Below, in pieces: positions 1 to 5,222 of a stretch of DNA of 5,222 bases. Positions within the stretch are counted from its first letter, which is position 1, and each line of letters opens with the position of its first letter. Origin of the DNA: an uncultured Eubacteriaceae bacterium. Lineage in GTDB: Bacteria; Bacillota; Clostridia; Eubacteriales; Eubacteriaceae. Below the pieces are notes generated by a model that searched no databases, was not told where the DNA came from, and was given only the letters and a program-made list of their open reading frames with translations. A program made the translations under genes and the position numbers. The stretch spans positions 1 to 5,222 of the forward strand of contig CANQNI010000116.1 in NCBI GenBank assembly GCA_947625175.1, written 5' to 3'.

Positions 1-1168
1 GTTGGACTTCTTCGAGTAAACCAGCAATTTCTTCCTCTATATTATCAAGAGATACTATTTTTTTCTCCCCAGTATCCCGGCGAACCAGAACAGCCTGATT
101 ATTCTTAATATCCCTTGGACCAAGTTCAACCCTAACTGGAATTCCTTTTAATTCCCATTCATTAAATTTCCAGCCAGGTGTATTATTGGAATCATCAAGC
201 TCTACTCTGAACTGTTCACTTAATTTATCCTTAAGTTCGTAAGCTTTATCCAGAACTTCCTTTTTCTTTTGCATAATAGGAATAATAACAACCTGTTTTG
301 GAGCAATTCTTGGTGGAAGAACCAGTCCATTTTCATCCCCATGAACCATAATCAGGGCACCAATAACTCTGGTACTAAAACCCCAGGAAGTCTGATAGGG
401 CGTAGCCAATTTATTATTTCTATCTAAGAAGGTAACATCATAAGCCTCAGCAAACTGAGTTCCAAAATTATGGGAAGTTCCACTTTGAAGTGCCTGACCA
501 TCATGCATTAAAGCTTCAACTGTATAGGTTTGTTCAGCTCCTGCAAAGGTTTCTTTCTTACTTTTTCTACCGGCTACTACTGGGATAGCCATTTCGTCTT
601 CTAAAACCTGACGGTAAAAGTCCAGACATAATTGGGCTTCTTCTTCAGCTTCTTCTGCTGTTTCGTGAAGTGTGTGACCTTCCTGCCATAAGAATTCACT
701 GGTTCTAAGAAACGGGCGGGTTGTTTTTTCCCAACGGACAACAGAACACCACTGGTTATATAAAAATGGTAATTGACGGTAGGTGTTAAGCCATTTCTTA
801 TACATAGTAATAATTAAGGTTTCAGATGTTGGACGAACAACAAGATTTTCATTTAAATCTTTCTCTCCTCCTCGAGTAACCCAGGCTACTTCTGGAGCAA
901 AGCCTTCAACATGTTCCTTTTCCTTCTCTAAAAGGCTTTGTGGAATAAGGAGTGGAAAGTACATATTTTCATGACCAGAGGCTTTAAGTCTCTTATCAAG
1001 GGCTTTCTGAATATTATCCCAGATAGCAAAGCCGTACGGACGGATAATCATGAAACCCTTAACTGGTGAGTAATCGGCCAGTTCAGCTTTTAAGACAATG
1101 TCCGTATACCACTGCGGGAAATTTTCCTCCATAGAGGCTAATTCTTTTTTAACTTTATCTTTTGCCAT
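1..1168 (-). CDS. proS: Prolyl-tRNA synthetase, type 3 (archaeal/eukaryote-like), C-terminus off the window
   Basis: Cytoplasmic class II aminoacyl-tRNA synthetase that activates proline with ATP and charges tRNA-Pro. I translated 389 codons from ATG at 1168 without a stop; the reading continues past the left edge. Visible landmarks: the [15 protein letters not shown] start of the catalytic core (about residues 34-50), the proline-site RPTSE (112-116), class II motif 2 beginning [15 protein letters not shown] (145-159), and motif 3 around [14 protein letters not shown] (277-290, with Arg287). The anticodon-binding domain follows from about 291. There is no bacterial-type YbaK-like editing insertion between motifs 2 and 3, which marks this as type 3. 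Family members are about 475-480 residues, so roughly 90 residues, including the usual C-terminal domain, are missing only because the window ends. The start agrees with the family N-terminus (MAK..., then [11 protein letters not shown]). It lies 39 nt after the rplL stop, directly behind an intrinsic terminator. The only Shine-Dalgarno-like bases (AGGGA, 1187-1183) are 14 nt away and inside the terminator stem, which is unusual. Confidence 0.96.
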   Translation of the reverse strand, partial: MAKDKVKKELASMEENFPQWYTDIVLKAELADYSPVKGFMIIRPYGFAIWDNIQKALDKRLKASGHENMYFPLLIPQSLLEKEKEHVEGFAPEVAWVTRGGEKDLNENLVVRPTSETLIITMYKKWLNTYRQLPFLYNQWCSVVRWEKTTRPFLRTSEFLWQEGHTLHETAEEAEEEAQLCLDFYRQVLEDEMAIPVVAGRKSKKETFAGAEQTYTVEALMHDGQALQSGTSHNFGTQFAEAYDVTFLDRNNKLATPYQTSWGFSTRVIGALIMVHGDENGLVLPPRIAPKQVVIIPIMQKKKEVLDKAYELKDKLSEQFRVELDDSNNTPGWKFNEWELKGIPVRVELGPRDIKNNQAVLVRRDTGEKKIVSLDNIEEEIAGLLEEVQ

Positions 1169-1174
1169 AATGAT

Positions 1175-1199
1175 AAAAAAAGTCCCTATTACAGGGACT
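1175..1199 (-). terminator. Intrinsic terminator between rplL and proS
   Basis: On the minus strand a perfect 7-bp stem (AGTCCCT / AGGGACT) encloses the 5-nt loop GTAAT and runs straight into a tract of seven T. It begins 8 nt after the rplL TAG stop, so it should end most rplJL transcripts. The proS ATG lies only 6 nt past the T tract, so proS must be reached by read-through or from a promoter inside rplL. The only upstream candidate I found (TTGGCG, 17 nt, TAGTAA across the rplL end) is a weak match. Confidence 0.88.
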
Positions 1200-1207
1200 G
1201 TACTTTA

Positions 1208-1591
1208 CTATTTAATTTCTACGCCGCCGCCAACTTCTTCAATTTTAGCTTTGATTTCTTCAGCTTCGTCTTTAGAAACGCCTTCTTTAATTGGCTTTGG
1301 AGCTTCGTCAACAACTGCTTTAGCTTCTTTAAGACCTAATCCAGTGATTTCACGAACAGCTTTGATAACTTTAATCTTCTGTTGTCCAATATCATTTAAG
1401 ATTACATCAAATTCAGTCTTTTCTTCAGCTGGAGCAGCTTCTGCACCACCAACAGCACCTGCAGCTGCAACTGCAACAGGAGCAGCAGCGCTAACACCAA
1501 ATTCATCTTCTAAAGCTTTTACTAATTCAGAAAGTTCTAATACAGTTAAACCTTTTACGTCATCAATTAATTGTGTTACTTTTTCACTCAT
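1208..1591 (-). CDS. rplL: Large ribosomal subunit protein bL12 (L7/L12)
   Basis: The 127-residue stalk protein of the 50S subunit; dimers bind the L10 C-terminal helix and recruit and stimulate the GTPases EF-Tu, EF-G and IF2. The N-terminal dimerisation and L10-binding domain is residues 1-33 ([20 protein letters not shown] region). An Ala/Gly/Val-rich flexible hinge spans about 35-56. The conserved C-terminal factor-binding domain follows, with [20 protein letters not shown] and the ending [10 protein letters not shown]. Length is normal for the family. A Shine-Dalgarno AGGAGA lies 7 nt upstream of the ATG and overlaps the rplJ TAG stop (TAGGAGA), leaving an 11-nt gap between the genes. 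This arrangement favours translational coupling with rplJ, as expected for proteins needed as L10(L12)4 or L10(L12)6 complexes. An intrinsic terminator follows the stop. Confidence 0.98.
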   Translation of the reverse strand: MSEKVTQLIDDVKGLTVLELSELVKALEDEFGVSAAAPVAVAAAGAVGGAEAAPAEEKTEFDVILNDIGQQKIKVIKAVREITGLGLKEAKAVVDEAPKPIKEGVSKDEAEEIKAKIEEVGGGVEIK

Positions 1592-1602
1592 TGTTAAATC
1601 TC

Positions 1603-2139
1603 CTACTCTGCTTCTTCGTTTTGTTTTTGTTCTGCTATCTGACCTAATGCTATTGCTAGACCTCTAATAGTAGCATTTAATACTCCGGCCAATCCGGTTA
1701 TCGGTGCATTTAATCCACCTAATGCTTTAGCGACAAGTTCTTCCTTTGGCGGAAGAGATGCTAATGATTTAACCTGTTCCAAATCAAAAGGCTGACCACT
1801 AACATAACCAACCTTAATTTCCAGATTATTATGATCTTTGGCAAAATTATTTAAAATTCTGGCTGGTGTTACTTCATCAATCTGAGAGATCGCAACAGCT
1901 GTAGGACCAACAAAATACTCAGAAATTCCTTCTATTTCAGCTTGATCGAGTGCTCTGCGAACCATAGTGTTTTTATAAACTTTATATTCAACATCTTCTT
2001 CGCGAGTCTGTTTTCTTAAATCGTTGAGTTCTTCAACGTTTAAGCCTCTATAATCCACAACAATTATAGATTTAGCCTGACCAAATTTATCAGCTAACTC
2101 GTTAACAAGCTGAATCTTTTCTTCAAGATTCGCTGGCAT
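1603..2139 (-). CDS. rplJ: Large ribosomal subunit protein uL10
   Basis: A 178-residue protein that anchors the L7/L12 stalk to 23S rRNA and, with L12, represses its own operon. Family features are the rRNA-binding N-domain with VVDYRGL and [11 protein letters not shown], then GPTAVAIS, then [15 protein letters not shown], ending in the long hydrophobic helix (about residues 145-170) that binds L12 dimers. I chose the ATG at 2139 because it gives the family N-terminus (MPANLEEK) and sits 4 nt behind a perfect AGGAGG. An in-frame ATG at 2187 would add 16 residues, but those codons lie on the attenuator hairpin and T tract and before the Shine-Dalgarno, so it is not a real start. It is cotranscribed with rplL, whose Shine-Dalgarno overlaps the rplJ stop. 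The usual upstream rplK-rplA pair is absent. Confidence 0.97.
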   Translation of the reverse strand: MPANLEEKIQLVNELADKFGQAKSIIVVDYRGLNVEELNDLRKQTREEDVEYKVYKNTMVRRALDQAEIEGISEYFVGPTAVAISQIDEVTPARILNNFAKDHNNLEIKVGYVSGQPFDLEQVKSLASLPPKEELVAKALGGLNAPITGLAGVLNATIRGLAIALGQIAEQKQNEEAE

Positions 2140-2143
2140 AGTG

Positions 2144-2149
2144 CCTCCT
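2144..2149 (-). promoter_or_regulatory. Ribosome binding site that fixes the rplJ start
   Basis: Perfect AGGAGG, 4 nt upstream of the ATG at 2139. It lies downstream of the attenuator T tract, so only read-through transcripts carry it. This rules out the longer in-frame start at 2187. Confidence 0.9.
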
Positions 2150-2166
2150 ACTATTAAAATACCTAT

Positions 2167-2198
2167 AAAAAAATCCCCTTCATCCAAATGAAGAGGAT
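2167..2198 (-). terminator. Attenuator (intrinsic terminator) of the rplJ leader
   Basis: On the minus strand an 11-bp stem with one G-U pair (ATCCTCTTCAT / ATGAAGGGGAT) closes the loop TTGG and is followed by seven T. It stands 28 nt before the rplJ ATG, upstream of its Shine-Dalgarno. This is where L10 leaders place a regulated terminator, so it is expected to act as the off-state when L10-L12 is in excess. Confidence 0.9.
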
Positions 2199-2300
2199 AG
2201 TATATTCTTATATTATTAACTTTAACCTCAACCTCGGTAGGATTCTTATAACGTTAAACGTCCCTACTGTCTATGGATGAATAAATGGAATTTTCAAACA
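2167..2300 (-). ncRNA. L10 leader (ribosomal protein autoregulatory leader RNA)
   Basis: The 5' untranslated region of rplJ carries the hallmark L10-leader strings in order: CCATAGACAGTAGG (about 2276-2263), a short variable hairpin region with ACG...CGT, then CCTACCGAGGTT (2241-2230). The GTAGG and CCTAC segments pair to form the L10-binding stem. The leader ends in the attenuator hairpin at 2167-2198. From known biology of this family, L10-L12 binds the leader and promotes termination or blocks rplJL expression. An 8-nt leader segment, TTCATCCA (2281-2274), is perfectly complementary to TGGATGAA (2186-2179) in the attenuator loop and 3' arm, so it could form the antiterminator; that pairing is my inference. 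The 5' end is estimated from the promoter position. Confidence 0.88.
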
Positions 2301-2318
2301 AGAAGTATTTTAACTTCT
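2301..2318. repeat. Inverted repeat centred on the rplJ -10 box
   Basis: On the minus strand it reads AGAAGT-TAAAAT-ACTTCT: perfect 6-bp arms with the -10 hexamer exactly filling the 6-nt spacer. It could be an operator for a dimeric regulator or chance symmetry in AT-rich DNA. Confidence 0.4.
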
Positions 2319-2335
2319 CTAACTTATTTCGTCAA
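2307..2335 (-). promoter_or_regulatory. Sigma-A-type promoter of rplJL
   Basis: The -35 box TTGACG (2335-2330, 5 of 6 consensus) and the -10 box TAAAAT (2312-2307, 5 of 6) are separated by the ideal 17 nt. Transcription should start near 2300, giving a leader of about 160 nt that contains the whole L10 leader. The position and quality support a strong independent promoter for rplJL. Confidence 0.85.
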
Positions 2336-2584
2336 TAAAAAATTTAACAGGAATAGATTGCCTAATCAAATCTTATATGCTTACTTAAGTATTCTGTTTA
2401 AGATCTATGACCTGATTAAATAATTTTTCTGAATCGAATTTATATTAATTCATTCCCTCTGTTTAAGTTCAACTAAGAACATGCTTTAATTGCTTTTATT
2501 TCTTTTATTAAAACTGTAATTTTCATTATTATTAATCAACTGAACTCAAATGAAAATAAATAAGATTAAACGCCAAATTATTAA
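2336..2584. other. AT-rich intergenic stretch without an intact gene
   Basis: No complete gene, RNA gene or clear terminator is visible. On the minus strand one frame reads fairly protein-like but is broken by stops: a segment including SEKLFNQVIDLKQN, two stops, then DLIRQSIPVKFFIDEIS ending at a stop at 2319-2321, which overlaps the rplJ -35 region. This could be a further decayed coding remnant, but I cannot assign a family, and chance is a fair alternative in DNA this rich in A and T. Minus-strand ATG starts here lead only to very short peptides such as a 17-codon frame. Confidence 0.5.
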
Positions 2585-2845
2585 TTAAAGGATTATTCCA
2601 AGATTTAAAGCCATATATTCAAAATTCTCTACTTTGACTTTCATCATTTCTTCAACATCTGGAATTCTTGGTTCGTGATTAGTTGGATTATTCTTGTTTA
2701 ACTTCTTACTTTTTTCATTTATTACAGTAAAATTATGGGCTTTAGCTATTGATATTAACTATGGATCTGCTTTTTCAAGCTCTTACCATTCCTTTTTAGA
2801 AAATTCAGTATAAAGAGTGCTATCTTCAAGTAAAATTAGCAAATT
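2585..2845 (-). pseudogene. Decayed remnant of a DUF4411 (PIN-like, toxin-type) protein
   Basis: A minus-strand frame ending at a TAA (2585-2587) reads like the C-terminal half of DUF4411 proteins, which are PIN-like and usually the toxin half of type II toxin-antitoxin pairs. Matching landmarks in order: a YTEFSKKEW segment, ADP-stop-LISIAKAHNF (family ADPWLIA-type motif), TVINEKS (family VVTHE-type motif), PRIPDVEEMMKVKV (family K-I-P-x-V-C segment), and a closing FEYMALNLGIIL. The frame has a TAA at 2783-2785 and a TAG at 2759-2761; the TAG stands where the family usually has Trp, consistent with TGG to TAG. There is no start, no N-terminal half carrying the first catalytic acidic residues, and no antitoxin gene nearby, so it cannot make the protein. 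The family call rests on remembered motif patterns. It could be another PIN-like protein. Confidence 0.6.
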
Positions 2846-2910
2846 TTAATAGGTGTTTATGGTGGGCTCGTCCAATTTTTGGATTAAATAACTGAAAATT
2901 TAAGTTTAAT

Positions 2911-2938
2911 TTGTAACGATTTCAATATAAAATATAAG
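2911..2938 (+). promoter_or_regulatory. Candidate promoter for the FIST protein / aldehyde dehydrogenase operon
   Basis: TTGTAA (2911-2916) and TATAAG (2933-2938) are spaced 16 nt apart, and would place the transcript start about 30 nt before the ATG at 2973. TATAAA at 2926-2931 is an alternative -10 without a good -35. The AT-rich background makes false matches likely. The arms AACGAT (2915-2920) and ATCGTT (2946-2951) form an inverted repeat bracketing the -10, a possible operator. Confidence 0.4.
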
Positions 2939-2972
2939 TAATGTGATCGTTTAAAATTATAGGAGGATTTTA

Positions 2973-4139
2973 ATGTTAAACGTTAAAACTGGTTCCAGTA
3001 CGAAAGCCAATGCAACCGAAGCTGCTAAAGAAGCTGCAGCTCCAGCTAAAGAAGCCCTCGACGATATGAAAATGGCTTTCGTTTATAGTGGTGTTCAATA
3101 TGATCAGGACGAACTCCTTAATGCTCTCTCTGAAGAACTTCCCGATATCCCACTAATTGGAAATACTTCCTTTACCGGTGTTATCACTCCTGATGGATTT
3201 ATCTCCAGTGATGATGGTTTTGTCGGTCTAATGGCTCTAGCAGATCCGGATCTGACCGTCGGTGTCGCTGGTCTCCCTAAGGAAGGTTCGGCAAGGGAAA
3301 CCGGACAAAAAGTGGCTCAAATGGCCTTAGAAGATGCTGGAATGCAAGAAGCTCCGGACTATTTCTATATGACAGCACCTCCGGGAGAGGAAGAATATTT
3401 CTTAAAAGGCATTACCGATGTTATAGGACGGGTACCTTTCTTTGGAGGAAGTGCGGCTGATAATACCATTACTGGTGAATGGATTGTTTATACAGATGAA
3501 ATGAGAACTCCTGATGGTGTGGCTGTAGCTTTCTTCTATACCGATAAAGATTTTGCCAATAAATATACAGGTGCTTATAACGAAACGGATGATGTTGGTA
3601 TTATAACTAAAGTAGATAACGACCGGACTTTAGTTGAAATTAATGGTAAACCGGCTATTGAACAGTATCAGGAATGGACTGGCGCGACCGACGAAGATGT
3701 AGCTGGTGGTAATCTTTTAAGTTATGCTATTCTACATCCACTCGGAGTAAAAGACCGTTTAGGAGACCTGACTGCTATCCGCCATCCGATGAACGGAAAT
3801 GATGATGGCTCCATGGACTTGGGGAATAATTTAGCAGAAAAAACCGCTGTTGTTCAGATGGAAGGGACCGTTGATGAACTAATCTCCTCTGTTGGCGATA
3901 CAATTGATGAATTAAAAGAAAAAATTGATGGCCCAATAGCTGCTATCCACCTGGTTCACTGTGGTGGAAGAAGAGCCGGAATTGATGACAGAATTGATGA
4001 AGTTGTTGATGTCATTAAAGAAAAAGTTGGCGATATTCCTTTCATTACTGAATTTACCTTCGGTGAATACGGTTATGAAGACGATGGAAACAATACTTGC
4101 GGTGGCTTAATGTTATCTTTTACTGCCCTGGGTGAATAA
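2973..4139 (+). CDS. FIST_N/FIST_C domain protein, predicted small-ligand sensor
   Basis: A 388-residue protein with the full FIST layout. FIST_N covers about residues 1-215 and includes MAFVYSGVQYD (34-44), PLIGNTSFTGVITPDGF (60-76) and FFGGSAADNT (156-165). FIST_C covers about 220-385 and includes INGKPAIEQY (223-232), HPLGV (255-259), HCGGRR (329-334), FTFGEYGY (361-368) and NNTCGGLMLSF. FIST domains were described as sensory modules of signalling proteins, predicted to bind small ligands such as amino acids; the biochemical role is unproven. Here there is no fused kinase, GGDEF or chemoreceptor part, no signal peptide and no membrane segment, so it is a soluble stand-alone protein. It is strongly acidic (about 18% Asp/Glu against 7% Lys/Arg by hand count), as in salt-adapted cytoplasms. 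The start is supported by AGGAGG at 2961-2966, 6 nt before the ATG. It is 17 nt upstream of an aldehyde dehydrogenase gene, so the two are probably cotranscribed. Confidence 0.88.
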   Translation: MLNVKTGSSTKANATEAAKEAAAPAKEALDDMKMAFVYSGVQYDQDELLNALSEELPDIPLIGNTSFTGVITPDGFISSDDGFVGLMALADPDLTVGVAGLPKEGSARETGQKVAQMALEDAGMQEAPDYFYMTAPPGEEEYFLKGITDVIGRVPFFGGSAADNTITGEWIVYTDEMRTPDGVAVAFFYTDKDFANKYTGAYNETDDVGIITKVDNDRTLVEINGKPAIEQYQEWTGATDEDVAGGNLLSYAILHPLGVKDRLGDLTAIRHPMNGNDDGSMDLGNNLAEKTAVVQMEGTVDELISSVGDTIDELKEKIDGPIAAIHLVHCGGRRAGIDDRIDEVVDVIKEKVGDIPFITEFTFGEYGYEDDGNNTCGGLMLSFTALGE

Positions 4140-4156
4140 ACGGAGGTAAAGTTACT

Positions 4157-5222
4157 ATGAAAATGATAATAGACGGAAAACAGGTTGACAGCGTTAGTGG
4201 TGAAACTTTTGAAGTAATTAATCCCGCTACTAACGAAGTAATCGAAGTGGTTCCTAAAGCTAATGCTGAAGATATAGATATCGCTATAACTGCTGCTGTT
4301 AAAGGTCAAAAGGAATGGGAAAAAATACCTATTTCTGAAAGAGCTAAAATTCTCCAAAAATTTCTGGATTTAGTTGAAGAAAATAAAGAAGAATTGGCCC
4401 AGACTTTATCAGCAGAAAATGGTAAACCAATCAATGAAGCCAGAGCTGAAATTGCTAATATTGATATCGGCTTCTCCGGTTTTATGGAACATGCTAAACA
4501 TGATTATGGTAATGTAATTCCTCCTGGAACAGAAGCAGGACAGGATAAAAATATTCAGTTGGTAACCAGAGAACCGATTGGCGTAGTAGCTTGTATCATT
4601 CCGTTTAACTTTCCATGTGATCTGTATGACCAGAAAGTTGCCCCAGCTTTAATGATGGGAAATGCAGCTCTGGTACTTCCTTCTTCGGATAATCCATTAA
4701 CTTTAATGAAACTGACTGAACTTCTGGTTGAAGCAGGGGTTCCCGATGGAGCTATCCAGTGTCTGACTGCTCCTGGTTCAGTTAAAGCCAATGCGGTAAA
4801 AGATGATAGAGTGGGCCTGGTTACTCTAACCGGAAGTACTGAAGTTGGTATTGAAACCGCGATTGAAGCTGCCAAGAACTTAACGCATGCAGCACTTGAA
4901 CTTGGTGGAAACGATGCCTTTATCGTCCTGGATGATGCAGATCTTGATAAAGCAGTAGATGAACTTGTTTGGGGAAGAATGTATAACACCGGTCAGGTCT
5001 GTTGTGCCAGTAAACGTTTTCTTGTTCATAATTCTATTAAAGATGAGTTCGCTAAAAAGGCAGTTGACAAGATTAAGAGTTTAAAATTCGGTAATCCCCA
5101 GGAAGAAGATACTGAAATTGCCTGTCTAATTAGTGAAAACGCAGCGAAAAAAGTAGAAGAACAGGTAAATAAAACTGTTGAACAAGGTGGAAAGATTATT
5201 CTTGGTGGAAAACGTGATGGAG
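4157..5222 (+). CDS. NAD(P)-dependent aldehyde dehydrogenase, C-terminus off the window
   Basis: ALDH-superfamily enzyme that oxidises an aldehyde to a carboxylate with NAD(P)+. 355 codons are visible of the usual 460-490. Landmarks: the N-terminal NPATNEVI (22-29), PFNFP (149-153) with the catalytic-pocket Asn151, the cofactor-binding TGSTEVG (225-231), ELGGN (248-252) with general-base Glu248, and GQVCCASKR (279-287) with nucleophile Cys282. All essential catalytic residues are present. The position that is usually Lys in the V-K-P-S cofactor motif is Leu174 (LVLPSSD), which may alter how the adenine ribose is held. Overall it resembles the succinate-semialdehyde/lactaldehyde dehydrogenase branch, but the substrate cannot be read from sequence. 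A phosphorylating or CoA-acylating type is not indicated. GGAGGT at 4142-4147 lies 9 nt before the ATG. The gene follows the FIST gene by 17 nt with no terminator between them, so the pair is most likely one operon. Confidence 0.93.
   Translation, partial: MKMIIDGKQVDSVSGETFEVINPATNEVIEVVPKANAEDIDIAITAAVKGQKEWEKIPISERAKILQKFLDLVEENKEELAQTLSAENGKPINEARAEIANIDIGFSGFMEHAKHDYGNVIPPGTEAGQDKNIQLVTREPIGVVACIIPFNFPCDLYDQKVAPALMMGNAALVLPSSDNPLTLMKLTELLVEAGVPDGAIQCLTAPGSVKANAVKDDRVGLVTLTGSTEVGIETAIEAAKNLTHAALELGGNDAFIVLDDADLDKAVDELVWGRMYNTGQVCCASKRFLVHNSIKDEFAKKAVDKIKSLKFGNPQEEDTEIACLISENAAKKVEEQVNKTVEQGGKIILGGKRDG

Noticed and set aside
783..974. Plus-strand frame of 63 codons
   Set aside because: It lies wholly inside proS on the opposite strand, has no family resemblance and no ribosome binding site.
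1131..1133. Alternative proS start at internal Met13
   Set aside because: It would remove conserved N-terminal residues and has no ribosome binding site; the first ATG at 1168 fits the family better despite the terminator.
1202..1230. Possible proS promoter at the rplL end (TTGGCG, 17 nt, TAGTAA)
   Set aside because: The spacing is right but both hexamers match poorly, and any transcript would still run into the terminator.
1098..1667. Plus-strand frame of 189 codons, Ser/Thr/Ala-rich
   Set aside because: It is the antisense shadow of rplL and the ends of its neighbours; its low-complexity composition mirrors the L12 Ala-rich hinge.
2846..2900. Plus-strand string reading IGVYGGLVQFLD before a stop, and the small palindrome TCCAATTTTTGGA
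   Set aside because: Too short to assign to a transposase end or a terminator; there is no T tract and no paired terminal repeat in the window.
4073..4357. Minus-strand frame of 94 codons across the FIST-ALDH junction
   Set aside because: It is antisense to two well-supported genes and has a Phe/Ser/Tyr-rich composition typical of shadows of AT-rich coding DNA.
4555..4989. Minus-strand frame of 144 codons
   Set aside because: It is antisense to the catalytic core of the aldehyde dehydrogenase and has no recognisable motifs.

Overview
The window reads as chromosomal DNA from a low-GC, AT-rich member of the Firmicutes. Three things point this way: strong AGGAGG-type ribosome binding sites, a canonical L10 leader upstream of rplJ, and a type 3 (archaeal/eukaryote-like) prolyl-tRNA synthetase of the kind found in many clostridia. 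The FIST-domain protein is unusually acidic (my hand count is about 71 Asp/Glu against 27 Lys/Arg in 388 residues). This would fit a halophilic anaerobe such as Halanaerobiales, but that placement is an inference from composition only.

Left half, minus strand (2335 down to 1): a sigma-A-type promoter (TTGACG, 17-nt spacer, TAAAAT) drives an L10 autoregulatory leader that ends in an intrinsic terminator/attenuator. It is followed by rplJ (ribosomal protein L10) and rplL (L7/L12). A second intrinsic hairpin sits between rplL and proS, whose start codon is only 6 nt beyond the U tract. proS runs off the left edge. In most bacteria rplJL is embedded in rplK-rplA-rplJ-rplL-rpoB-rpoC. Here neither flank matches: no rplKA upstream and no rpoB immediately downstream.

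Middle (about 2336-2972): a very AT-rich stretch with no intact gene. It holds a decayed minus-strand remnant that I read as the C-terminal part of a DUF4411 (PIN-like, toxin-type) protein, interrupted by two in-frame stops. Nearer rplJ lies a stop-riddled stretch of unknown origin. At the right end is a candidate promoter for the plus-strand genes, with a small inverted repeat around it.

Right half, plus strand (2973-5222): a stand-alone FIST_N/FIST_C domain protein is followed after 17 nt by an NAD(P)-dependent aldehyde dehydrogenase cut off at the right edge. The two very likely form one transcript. FIST domains are predicted small-ligand (amino-acid) sensors, so the pairing hints that the FIST protein senses or supports aldehyde/amino-acid metabolism carried out by the dehydrogenase. 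No RNA genes, CRISPR arrays or intact insertion sequences were seen.
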